From: a virus
DNA length: 23,175 nt
Strand: one strand, 5' to 3'
Virus record (IMG/VR): IMGVR_UViG_3300009285_000420
Span: 1 to 23,175 of that record
Shown here: piece by piece, positions 1 to 7,210 of the stretch
How the letters are laid out: each line of letters opens with the position of its first letter
Position numbering within the stretch: the stretch's first letter is position 1
Notes under the pieces: generated by a model
Database searches by the model: none
What the model was told of the DNA's origin: nothing
Seen by the model: the letters and a program-made list of their open reading frames with translations, nothing else
Program-made: the position numbers and the translations under genes

Positions 1-2
1 GC

Positions 3-1889
3 TTTGTGCCGATAACCCTGCTCGGAGCAAAGGGGATGATAAACCAGGGGGAGCGGGAGAAGGCGGAGGGCTTCTTCGACCGCCTGTTGCGCGGCGGCTT
101 CAACGTGCTGGCGAAGATCGTGAATAGCGACGCGCTTAGTTTAATCCGCGTCGGCGCGGGGATGGATGAACTGAAACAGTCGTATATCGAATTACGTCGG
201 GATGCGAAGGAATCTGTCGCGGATAGTTTCGGCATCCCGACCGCCCTGTTCATGAGCGATAACGCTTTTGCCAGTGAATTCGACGCGCTGCGTAAGCAGT
301 GGTACACCGCATCCCGCTTTGTCGGCATCAAGCAGACAATCGAGGAAACATTCACCGACCAGTTATTCAAGCCCTACGGCTACAGGATGCGCTTCAACTT
401 GGAGGCGTTGGAGATATTCCAGGAAGATGAAGTAAAGCGTAACGAGTCGCTCGTTTCGTTTGTTACCGCCGTAACGACTGACCCGGAAGTGGCTGATTTG
501 GGCATGAGCTTCATGGGCTACGATCTCGATAAGGTGCAGCAGGGAAAGATGGATAGGATCATTGCCCGGAAAGAGGAAGCGCGGCTTGCAGTGGTGGAGC
601 AGATGAAGCCGCCGGTCGCGGAGCAGAGCAAGCCAGTTGAGACAGAGTTGGAAGATATGAAGGCTTTCAAAGCGGGTGAATACTCGGCAATGATCGCGTT
701 ACGTATCCCTGACTTAATCAAGGCAGAGATACAAAGTAAGTACACTTTCGCGGATGAGGAATTACTAAAGGATTTGCACATCACGCTTGTTTACCTGGGC
801 GATAACAGAACGATAGACAAACTAGATGTTATTCGCGCCGTGTCAGATTTGGGAATGTTCCAAAGCCCGATCAAGGGCAGACTGCAAGGACTGGCGCGCT
901 TTGTTAGCGACGGCGAGAACGACCCGGTTGTTATGACGTTCGATAGCCCGCAGGCGCCGAAGCTGTATAACATGCTTTGCGGCTTGCTGGATAACTATCA
1001 TGTGCCATATCATAAAGATTACGGGTTTATCCCCCACATGACACTAGCTTATATTCCAAAGAATAGCGATCTGCCCGTTGAAACCATCGAGCCGATTGAG
1101 ATCAATTTTTCGGAAGTCTATTATGTAGATGGTGAGGTGTGGTTCCCTGTCGATTTGGTCGGCTACGAAAACAAGAGCGCGACCGCATCCAACGCCGCGA
1201 ACCTTACCGCCGATGAGATCAAGGACCTGGCGCTATGGTATGACCGTGCGCGACAATGGTACGCAAAAGGCAAGGGAACGGCGGTGGATTGGGAGTGCAA
1301 ACATTTGCGCGAGACTATCGCCGCTCCGATCCGTCTGAAACTGGCGGACGCAAAGAGTGAGGCGGATATTGCAGCTGCGTTTGTGATCGGCGAGACGACA
1401 TCCACGCCTGTGCCGATATATCAGTCTGTGCCCGATAACACCGAAGCGATCAAGGCGCTGGCGCTGACCATCGAGCGGGCAATTGTCGCCGCGAAGGTAG
1501 AGCCAACGGGCACACACGGGAGAGATGAAATGATTATCAACATTACAAATCCTGCTAACGTGGATATGACCAGCAAGGAAACGATTGCAGCGGTCAAGGC
1601 AATGACGGAAAATCTGGCGGCAATGAAGCAGGCGGTTGAGACTCCCCTGCCCCCGCCGAACGTGACATTTGCGCCTGTCATCCATCCGTCGGAGGTGGCG
1701 GTAAGCGTGACAAATGAAGTACAGACGCCCATCGTCAATGTGACCAACACGGTCCAGCCTGCGCCGGTCGAGAATAACATCACAGTCGAGCCGTCCGATG
1801 TTGTTATCCAGAAAGAGGAACGGAAGCCGCGCAAGGCGACCGTCAAGCGCGGAGCGGACGGTAAGATCACAGAGATAGAGAGTAAGTAA
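3..1889 (+). CDS. Portal protein C-terminal part fused to 2H phosphoesterase (5' partial)
   Basis: The reading frame is open to the left edge, so the portal N-terminus lies outside the window. Counting from the GTG at 6, residues 1-205 look like the C-terminal part of an HK97-type portal, the dodecameric DNA gate of the head. Residues 225-390 form a 2H phosphoesterase (2'-5' RNA ligase/LigT-like) domain with both HxT motifs, HIT at 258-260 and HMT at 344-346, 86 residues apart as the fold requires. Residues 400-465 are helical. The tail from about 509 is Pro/Val/Asn-rich with imperfect VTNxV repeats and ends in a basic stretch plus GADGKITEI. 2H enzymes cleave 2',5' or cyclic phosphodiester bonds; this one's substrate is unknown. 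The stop overlaps the next ATG by one base. The portal assignment is moderate, the 2H assignment strong. Confidence 0.8.
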   Translation, partial: FVPITLLGAKGMINQGEREKAEGFFDRLLRGGFNVLAKIVNSDALSLIRVGAGMDELKQSYIELRRDAKESVADSFGIPTALFMSDNAFASEFDALRKQWYTASRFVGIKQTIEETFTDQLFKPYGYRMRFNLEALEIFQEDEVKRNESLVSFVTAVTTDPEVADLGMSFMGYDLDKVQQGKMDRIIARKEEARLAVVEQMKPPVAEQSKPVETELEDMKAFKAGEYSAMIALRIPDLIKAEIQSKYTFADEELLKDLHITLVYLGDNRTIDKLDVIRAVSDLGMFQSPIKGRLQGLARFVSDGENDPVVMTFDSPQAPKLYNMLCGLLDNYHVPYHKDYGFIPHMTLAYIPKNSDLPVETIEPIEINFSEVYYVDGEVWFPVDLVGYENKSATASNAANLTADEIKDLALWYDRARQWYAKGKGTAVDWECKHLRETIAAPIRLKLADAKSEADIAAAFVIGETTSTPVPIYQSVPDNTEAIKALALTIERAIVAAKVEPTGTHGRDEMIINITNPANVDMTSKETIAAVKAMTENLAAMKQAVETPLPPPNVTFAPVIHPSEVAVSVTNEVQTPIVNVTNTVQPAPVENNITVEPSDVVIQKEERKPRKATVKRGADGKITEIESK

Positions 1890-3682
1890 TGCCTACTTCA
1901 TTTCCAGTAACACTCGATGACTTCACCAACCCTACCCCGGCGGACAATCTCTCTACGCCTGCCGTCTTGCACTCGACCCAGCACGCCAACATCAACGACG
2001 CAGTTGAGGCGCTCGAAGCGAAGATAGGGGTAGACGGTTCGGCGGTTGCATCGTCGCTCGATTACCGGGTTGTGCAGTTGGAAGCCATTGACCACGCCGC
2101 CGTCACCATCGGCACGGCTAACGGGCTGTCTCTGGTGGGACAGGCATTATCTCTTGGCCTTGCTTCTGCTGGTGTGACAGGCACGCTATCCGGTACAGAC
2201 TGGAGCACATTCAACGCGAAGCAGGCCGCGCTCACCTTCCCGTTGGGTGCAGACTTGGGCGGTACAGGCATTGCCAACGCGGCAGGCTCGACGCTCACGC
2301 TCGGAGCGGCGACCACCATCACAGGCGGGGGAACCGTGGCACTCGGTGGGTTCACCCTGACCATCCCGGCCACAGGCACGGCCGCGCTGCTGGCAACGGC
2401 GAATGTGTTTACGACTCAGCAGATGGTGGACGGCACAAGCGACCAGATACAGTTTCGGGTACAGGGGCATAGCACACAGACAAGCGCACTGCAAACGTGG
2501 GAGGCGAGCACGGGTGCTGTATGGGCTAGTATATCAGGCGCTGGTAAACTTATAATTGGAACGACTGATACGGCGGGGGTCGGGTTTTTTGAAATCAACA
2601 AAACCGTCACACAAAAACTTGTCTACCTAAAGCAAGTTAGTACGGCATTATCGGGCGACAACGAAAGGACATTGTGGGTTCAACAAACCGTAAATCCTGC
2701 GTCAGCGTCGTCCGCCAACTTCTACGGAATGTTTGTACAAGTTGGGACTAATACAATCCAAAATCTGACCGGTACTATAAGGGGTGCTTATTTCTCAGTG
2801 GCTAATTCATTTGCGTCCGCAATGAGTTCAGCGATAGGAGCGCAGTATGATATTTTCAACTCGGCAGCAGGAACACTCACAAGCGCTTCTGGTTTTGTTG
2901 CGACTATTTGGAATAATTCAACCGGAACCATCACCGACTCTAGCGCGGCTGTGGTTGATATTCGGCAGGCAAATACGGCAGGGACGATCACTGATGCTAG
3001 AGGTCTATTTGTAAAGACGCCAACTAAAGGTGCAGCCGGAACTATTGTAAATATGTATGGGGTGTACATCCAAAATCAGAATATAGCCAGCACTCTGAAT
3101 TACGCCATTTACACCAATATAGGAGATATATCATTTCTAGGTTCTGGCACACGCGCAAGCGCAGCAGGCGCGGTCTGGAAAGGGATTGAACTACGCGCCG
3201 CAACTGCAACCATTTCAGGCTCGACCAATATCACAACCGCGACAGGCTTCAACTATCTCGACATCGCACGTCCTACCCTTTCGGCAGCCTCCGCCTTGAC
3301 TGTGACCAACGCCGCAACCCTGTACATTGCCAATTCACCGCTTGGAGGCGGAGCAGGGCCAGCGACAATCTCAAATCCCTACGCTATTTGGGTGGATGAT
3401 GGATTATCCCGCTTTGATGGCGGACTAGATTTATCGGTTGCGAACATCCAGACTGATACTACCACTGGAACGAAGATCGGCACGGCAACAACGCAGAAAC
3501 TAGGCTTTTGGAACGTGGCGCCGATCATACAGCCAGCAGGAGCAACGCAGGCCGCGCCCGCCGCGTATTCTACCGGCATATTTGGATTGGATAGCGATGC
3601 CAACATGCACGCATTGTATGATTTAGTCGTTGCAATGCGGACGGCATTAGTCAACACAGGAATCATGAAAGGAGCAGCTTAA
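1889..3682 (+). CDS. Fibre-like virion protein (head or tail fibre)
   Basis: A 597-residue protein. It has a short N-terminal module with QHANINDAVEALEAKIGVDG at residues 32-51, a pattern common at the start of phage fibre-like proteins. A fibre motif follows (SGTDWSTFNAKQAALTF, about residues 101-117). The rest is Gly/Thr/Ser/Ala-rich and beta-repetitive, with recurring GTITD.., YGVYIQN and NYAIYTN-type units at about 330-410, typical of beta-helical fibre shafts. Its place right after the portal and before the minor head protein favours a head fibre, but a tail fibre is possible. The start ATG overlaps the portal stop (TAATG). The central part, around 2550-3130, is clearly more AT-rich than its flanks, suggesting domain exchange. 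A fibre role is likely; the receptor is unknown. Confidence 0.6.
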   Translation: MPTSFPVTLDDFTNPTPADNLSTPAVLHSTQHANINDAVEALEAKIGVDGSAVASSLDYRVVQLEAIDHAAVTIGTANGLSLVGQALSLGLASAGVTGTLSGTDWSTFNAKQAALTFPLGADLGGTGIANAAGSTLTLGAATTITGGGTVALGGFTLTIPATGTAALLATANVFTTQQMVDGTSDQIQFRVQGHSTQTSALQTWEASTGAVWASISGAGKLIIGTTDTAGVGFFEINKTVTQKLVYLKQVSTALSGDNERTLWVQQTVNPASASSANFYGMFVQVGTNTIQNLTGTIRGAYFSVANSFASAMSSAIGAQYDIFNSAAGTLTSASGFVATIWNNSTGTITDSSAAVVDIRQANTAGTITDARGLFVKTPTKGAAGTIVNMYGVYIQNQNIASTLNYAIYTNIGDISFLGSGTRASAAGAVWKGIELRAATATISGSTNITTATGFNYLDIARPTLSAASALTVTNAATLYIANSPLGGGAGPATISNPYAIWVDDGLSRFDGGLDLSVANIQTDTTTGTKIGTATTQKLGFWNVAPIIQPAGATQAAPAAYSTGIFGLDSDANMHALYDLVVAMRTALVNTGIMKGAA

Positions 3683-3683
3683 T

Positions 3684-4007
3684 ATGGCACTCACTCGACT
3701 ACCCAACACACCCTCAGCAGGACTGACCGCGTACCGTTTCCAATACAGCGCGACCACCGCACTCATTGATAAGAAAGCAGACCAGGCAGCGCATTATCTT
3801 TTCGATGTTGGTATGGGCAATCACGGCACGCCAGAAGCGCCGCGTGTCTATGCCGACTTATCGGCGGCTGAGAAGCTGGCAATATTGGATAAGTATGTTC
3901 TCAGTACCATTCTGGACGCGTCCAAGTCGTACAAAGCCAACGTCGACGCAAACGCCGCCAGAGACGCCGCAATCACAGCGGAAGAAAGCGAGATAGTGAC
4001 CCCATGA
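3684..4007 (+). CDS. Hypothetical protein, 107 aa
   Basis: Not recognised. The ATG at 3684 has a good ribosome binding site (AAAGGAG at 3668-3674), and the stop overlaps the next gene's ATG (ATGA). The protein is soluble-looking, with an N-terminal polar part and a C-terminal Ala-rich helix (about residues 60-100) ending in acidic residues. It has no signal peptide, membrane segment or cysteine motif. It lies between the fibre and the minor head protein and belongs to the same transcription unit, so a small virion or assembly role is possible but not shown. Confidence 0.6.
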   Translation: MALTRLPNTPSAGLTAYRFQYSATTALIDKKADQAAHYLFDVGMGNHGTPEAPRVYADLSAAEKLAILDKYVLSTILDASKSYKANVDANAARDAAITAEESEIVTP

Positions 4008-4204
4008 AAGGTAAAACCACCCCCGCCCCGGCAGTGACGCCGCGCAAGTACGCAGAGAAGGACTTTGTCGAACTCTATCAGGAGCTATGCAAAGAGACAG
4101 GCTTCCAGATCGTGTTCGCGCCGCAGTGGGCACAGAGTAAGGACACAGGCGATTACCGGCTGGTGATTGTGTCATCCGTCGCGCCGATGCCGAAAGAGGA
4201 ATAG
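4004..4204 (+). CDS. Hypothetical protein, 66 aa
   Basis: Not recognised. The ATG at 4004 overlaps the previous stop by four bases (ATGA) and its own TAG overlaps the next GTG by one base, so it is translationally coupled on both sides. The sequence starts with a Pro/Thr/Ala-rich, basic stretch. A predicted helix (YAEKDFVELYQELCKETG) and a strand-rich C-terminus follow. Small proteins of this size are common between head genes of siphoviruses. No function is assigned. Confidence 0.55.
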   Translation: MKGKTTPAPAVTPRKYAEKDFVELYQELCKETGFQIVFAPQWAQSKDTGDYRLVIVSSVAPMPKEE

Positions 4205-4389
4205 TGGCTATCACTAGCTACGACGAGTCGATCAATTACGACGCTGCGATCCCCTACAACGGAGCGGAGGAGGCAGCAGCGGAGGCCGCTGGCTACCTTC
4301 TTATGCACGCGCCGGTACGCCGTCCGCCGGAGATAGACGATGAGGACGAATTGCTCGCCTGGTATTTCCTTGAGGTGATGGATGACTGA
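4204..4389 (+). CDS. Hypothetical acidic protein, 61 aa
   Basis: Not recognised. It begins with GTG at 4204, overlapping the TAG of the upstream gene by one base, and ends in TGA overlapping the next gene's ATG region by eight bases. The protein is acidic, especially at residues 41-61 (EIDDEDELLAWYFLEVMDD). It has an Ala-rich helix in the middle and no membrane segment. The tight overlaps support a real coding sequence despite the small size and GTG start. No function is assigned. Confidence 0.5.
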   Translation: MAITSYDESINYDAAIPYNGAEEAAAEAAGYLLMHAPVRRPPEIDDEDELLAWYFLEVMDD

Positions 4390-5077
4390 CGCATTGACCA
4401 AGATCGTGCTCGACACAGTGCAGACCGTACCGGAAGTCCTGCCGTACCTGTCCGCTGATGCGCGGCGGTTCGTGAAGTTACACGCGCTCAAGGCGGCTGG
4501 CGATTACACCTCTATCCGCGCCGAGATGAGCGGCGAAATCCACGATGCGATATATGATTACCTGACCAGCTCAGGCTATATCACGATATACAAGGCGTTG
4601 ATGGCTGCGGCTATCTCGAAGGCGTATGTCGCCGCGGCTGACGCAGGGTATCAGGACGCGGGAGCGGAACTACCGCTTGACGCAGAAACCGCAGCCTGGG
4701 CGCGGGCAGAACTGGATTCGCAGCTTGGTTTCGTGGATCAACTCTTTGAGAACTTGCGGGAATTACGGAAAGAGGGTGACGTGAACGCAACGGCGGAGGC
4801 GCTAGCGCGGGCGAACGGGTACGCAAGCGGATTGGATGGCTTCTACAATGAGGCAGTCTTACGCGGGTCCAAGAATAAGATGCTTACATTCACGCAGATA
4901 AGCGACACAAAAGAATCTTGTCCTGATTGCGTGAGGCTGCGCGGGCAGAGACATCGCGCGTCGTGGTGGGTTGAACATGATTTCGTACCCCCGAAAGGCG
5001 GCGGCTTGGCATGTGCGCCGGGCGGTAACTGCGGCGACGGTCTTGTAGACGATGACGGAAATGTAGTTACACTTTGA
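4382..5077 (+). CDS. Minor head / head morphogenesis protein (Mu gpF / SPP1 gp7-like)
   Basis: A 231-residue protein. It has an N-terminal helical half and a C-terminal cysteine-rich module: C180-x2-C183, then GQRH at about 189-192, a Trp-rich stretch, C211 and C217 followed by the small motif GDGLVDDDG. This arrangement matches the C-terminal region of phage minor head proteins of the Mu gpF/SPP1 gp7 group, which sit inside the procapsid near the portal. The four cysteines could bind a metal; that is inference. Its position downstream of the portal fits the family. It overlaps the upstream gene by eight bases. It is the last head gene before the cargo block, and no strong terminator follows. 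Confidence 0.6.
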   Translation: MTDALTKIVLDTVQTVPEVLPYLSADARRFVKLHALKAAGDYTSIRAEMSGEIHDAIYDYLTSSGYITIYKALMAAAISKAYVAAADAGYQDAGAELPLDAETAAWARAELDSQLGFVDQLFENLRELRKEGDVNATAEALARANGYASGLDGFYNEAVLRGSKNKMLTFTQISDTKESCPDCVRLRGQRHRASWWVEHDFVPPKGGGLACAPGGNCGDGLVDDDGNVVTL

Positions 5078-5103
5078 GACTTTTAAAATTAGAACATGCG
5101 GAC

Positions 5104-5109
5104 TATAAT
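5104..5109 (+). promoter_or_regulatory. Candidate promoter -10 box at the start of the cargo block
   Basis: A perfect TATAAT lies in the only gap (5078-5132) between the minor head gene and the cargo genes. The -35 region is weak: TTTTAA at 5081-5086 gives a 17-base spacer, while the better TTGAGA at 5074-5079 is 24 bases away. Transcription would start around 5116, leaving a short leader before the ribosome binding site AAAGGA at 5122-5127. Confidence 0.4.
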
Positions 5110-5132
5110 CGAATCGAGTAGAAAGGATTGGC

Positions 5133-5321
5133 ATGAGGATATTTGCAACAGACCAAAACGGCAACAAACAAGAAATAACCGATCTATATTGGTTTGAGGA
5201 AAACTACGTACATGATTTCAGCGGTCATGGGCGATTTACTATCGAGATCATCAACGAGACGCCAGCCGAAATCGAACTACCCGCCGAGCGGCTGGAGTTG
5301 CTAGAAAGTACAGACGAGTGA
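5133..5321 (+). CDS. Hypothetical protein, 62 aa (first gene of cargo block)
   Basis: Not recognised. The ATG at 5133 has a strong ribosome binding site (AAAGGA, 5122-5127), and its TGA overlaps the GTG of the SDR gene. The protein is acidic, has an aromatic patch (LYWFEENYVHDF, about residues 18-29) and ends in a Glu-rich helix. It contains no cysteines and no membrane segment. As the leading gene of the sugar-type cargo block it may be only a coupling gene that improves translation of the SDR. No function is assigned. Confidence 0.5.
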   Translation: MRIFATDQNGNKQEITDLYWFEENYVHDFSGHGRFTIEIINETPAEIELPAERLELLESTDE

Positions 5322-6007
5322 TCGCCCTTGTTACCGGCGGCTCACGCGGGATCGGCGCGGCATGCGTCCGTGCATTGAAGGACGCAGGGCATACCGTCGC
5401 GGTGGCAGGAAGGACAAGGGCGGACTGTGATTTATTCATCCATGCTGACCTGACAGATTTTTTTGGACGTAACCCGGTTGTATCTGAAGTGATAGACAAA
5501 CTTGGTAGTATTGACATCCTTGTCAACAACGCAGGCTCGCAGTATCATCAAAATCTTATCGAATACAGCGCGGGAAGATGGCGTGAACAAATCGAGTTGA
5601 TGCTTACCGTCCCGTTCTTTCTGTCCCAGGAAGCAGCCCGGCACATGCTCGCGCACGGCGGCGGGCATATCGTCAATATCCTTTCTACGTCCGCCTTCCA
5701 GGGAGCACGCAACATAGCCGGCTACGTCGCCGCGAAACATGGTCTGCTCGGCCTCACACGGGCGATGGCAATCGAACTCGCGCCGCTGATTCGGGTCAAT
5801 GCAGTGTGCCCCGGTTTAACGCAGACTAGCATGGTAGATGAATACATAACACCCGAACGGCGCAAGCTACTTGAAAGCATCACGCCCGCGGGCAGGTTCG
5901 GGAAGCCGGAGGAGATAGCCGGGGCGCTGATGTATCTAATTTCGAGTACATACGTTTACGGTCAGGTTATTACCGTTGACGGAGGGTGGCTTTCAAAAAA
6001 TGGCTAA
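5318..6007 (+). CDS. Short-chain dehydrogenase/reductase (classical SDR)
   Basis: A 229-residue NAD(P)-dependent oxidoreductase. It shows the classical SDR signatures in order: TGGSRGIG cofactor loop at residues 6-13, NNAG at 70-73, active-site S123 and Y136-x3-K140, and a C-terminal PEEIAGALMYL..VDGGW segment typical of the 3-oxoacyl-reductase-like group. R32 after the second strand hints at NADPH. The position usually held by the catalytic Asn (seven residues after W88) is Met95 here. The length is close to the usual 240-250. The GTG start at 5318 overlaps the previous stop, and the ATP-independent Rossmann start (MIALVTGG) fixes this start. It sits at the head of the sugar cassette and could reduce a keto-sugar or similar carbonyl; the substrate is unknown. 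Confidence 0.88.
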   Translation: MIALVTGGSRGIGAACVRALKDAGHTVAVAGRTRADCDLFIHADLTDFFGRNPVVSEVIDKLGSIDILVNNAGSQYHQNLIEYSAGRWREQIELMLTVPFFLSQEAARHMLAHGGGHIVNILSTSAFQGARNIAGYVAAKHGLLGLTRAMAIELAPLIRVNAVCPGLTQTSMVDEYITPERRKLLESITPAGRFGKPEEIAGALMYLISSTYVYGQVITVDGGWLSKNG

Positions 6008-7007
6008 ACTCATTCAGGCGAAAGACTTGCGCGGCGAGCGGCGGGAGCGGCTGATAGATGTCGTACCATTGCCCGCGCCGTGGACGCTTTTTATTGATCC
6101 GTGCAACGCGTGTAACTACAGATGCAAATTTTGCCCGACTGGACACCCCGACTTACTGCGTGAGTACGGGCGCAAGAACGTACTAATGAGTTACGAACTG
6201 TTCTGCAAGATCGTGGACGACCTGCGAGAATTTGACAGACCATGTAAGCAGGCGAATCTATATAAAGATGGCGAACCAACTCTACACCCCCGCTTTACCG
6301 ATATGGTGCGCTACATGAAGGATGCAAATGTGTCAGAGCGTATATGGGTGAAAACAAATGGTCATGTTTTGCGGCCTGAACTAAATGCCAAACTGGTAAC
6401 GTGCGGGCTGGATATGATCGGCGTGAGTGTAACAGGCATAAACGCGCAGATGTTTTACGACATTGCAGGCGTCAAAGTGGATTACGAAAAGTTTAGGGAT
6501 GGTGTGCTTGACCTGTTCGAGCGGAGCCGGGATACGAGTACACGGGTGTCAACAAAGATAGCAGACGTGGGTTTGACGGACGGCGACAAGCAGAAATTCC
6601 TTGACGACTTCTCTGACCGCTGTGATTTCATCGCCATAGAAAACCTGCATGGCTGGAGTACGTCCGACAAATTCGATTGGAAGCTGGGAACTAATCAGAG
6701 TTTTGATGGCACGCCGCGCACACAGAAAATAGCCTGCCCGCTGGTGCTCTACATGCTCGCGATCAACTCCAACGGCGACATTTCAATATGCAACGATGAC
6801 CAATACCATCTACACCAATTAGGGAACATCAAGAATGAAAGTCTGTACCAGATTTGGAACGGCGCACGATTGCGTGACTTCCGGCTGATGCACCTGGAAG
6901 CGCGCAAGAGCGAGAACGCGGCTTGTGGTACGTGCGACTATATACAGGCATTACCAGATAACATCGACAATGACCGCGAAGAATTCGCAGAAAGAATACA
7001 AAAGTGA
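6000..7007 (+). CDS. Radical SAM enzyme with SPASM-type C-terminus
   Basis: A 335-residue protein from the ATG at 6000, which overlaps the SDR stop by eight bases and has GGAGGG upstream at 5981-5986. The radical SAM cluster motif is C38-x3-C42-x2-C45, binding a 4Fe-4S cluster that cleaves S-adenosylmethionine. A C-terminal SPASM-like region follows with C246, C264, C309 and C312, plus the typical NSNGDISICNDD and LGN..SLYQIWNG patterns, expected to hold auxiliary iron-sulfur clusters. SPASM proteins modify peptides, but homologues are also frequent in polysaccharide and deoxysugar clusters. Here the neighbours (SDR, methyltransferase, ThDP enzyme, 3-dehydrase) favour a small-molecule or sugar substrate; that is inference. 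An iron-sulfur enzyme of this kind suggests low-oxygen conditions in the host. Confidence 0.88.
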   Translation: MAKLIQAKDLRGERRERLIDVVPLPAPWTLFIDPCNACNYRCKFCPTGHPDLLREYGRKNVLMSYELFCKIVDDLREFDRPCKQANLYKDGEPTLHPRFTDMVRYMKDANVSERIWVKTNGHVLRPELNAKLVTCGLDMIGVSVTGINAQMFYDIAGVKVDYEKFRDGVLDLFERSRDTSTRVSTKIADVGLTDGDKQKFLDDFSDRCDFIAIENLHGWSTSDKFDWKLGTNQSFDGTPRTQKIACPLVLYMLAINSNGDISICNDDQYHLHQLGNIKNESLYQIWNGARLRDFRLMHLEARKSENAACGTCDYIQALPDNIDNDREEFAERIQK

Positions 7008-7210
7008 GAAATATTAAAATAATTCCGCAGGTTGGTGAAAAAAGAATAAAAAGGTGGTTTGCGTGGTTCCCGGTTACAACCGAAAACTATCATGTCTCTG
7101 AAACCAGATGGCTTGAGTGGGTTACTGTTGAACAGAATTACGAGGGTATATCAAGAAATTACGGAATTGTCTATTATTGGGCAAATTCTTCTTTCGTGGA
7201 GGAAGAATGA
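7004..7210 (+). CDS. Hypothetical aromatic-rich protein, 68 aa
   Basis: Not recognised. The GTG at 7004 overlaps the radical SAM stop by four bases, and the TGA overlaps the ATG of the methyltransferase. The gene is distinctly AT-richer than its neighbours. The protein is rich in Trp and Tyr (RWFAWFPVTT at about residues 17-26, then W, L, E, W, V, T, V) and has a basic N-terminus and an acidic end. It has no cysteines and no clear membrane segment. Small Trp-rich proteins of this type are common accessory genes in phages. Its end supplies the GGAGGA (7198-7203) that serves the next gene. Confidence 0.5.
   Translation: MRNIKIIPQVGEKRIKRWFAWFPVTTENYHVSETRWLEWVTVEQNYEGISRNYGIVYYWANSSFVEEE

Noticed and set aside
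1233-1870. Two overlapping minus-strand frames of about 150 codons behind the portal tail
   Set aside because: Both mirror the repetitive portal tail and show no motif or start signal.
5976-5999. Earlier TTG start for the radical SAM gene at 5976
   Set aside because: It adds eight residues with no ribosome binding site of its own; ATG 6000 has GGAGGG upstream and gives the same eight-base overlap style as other gene pairs in the cassette.
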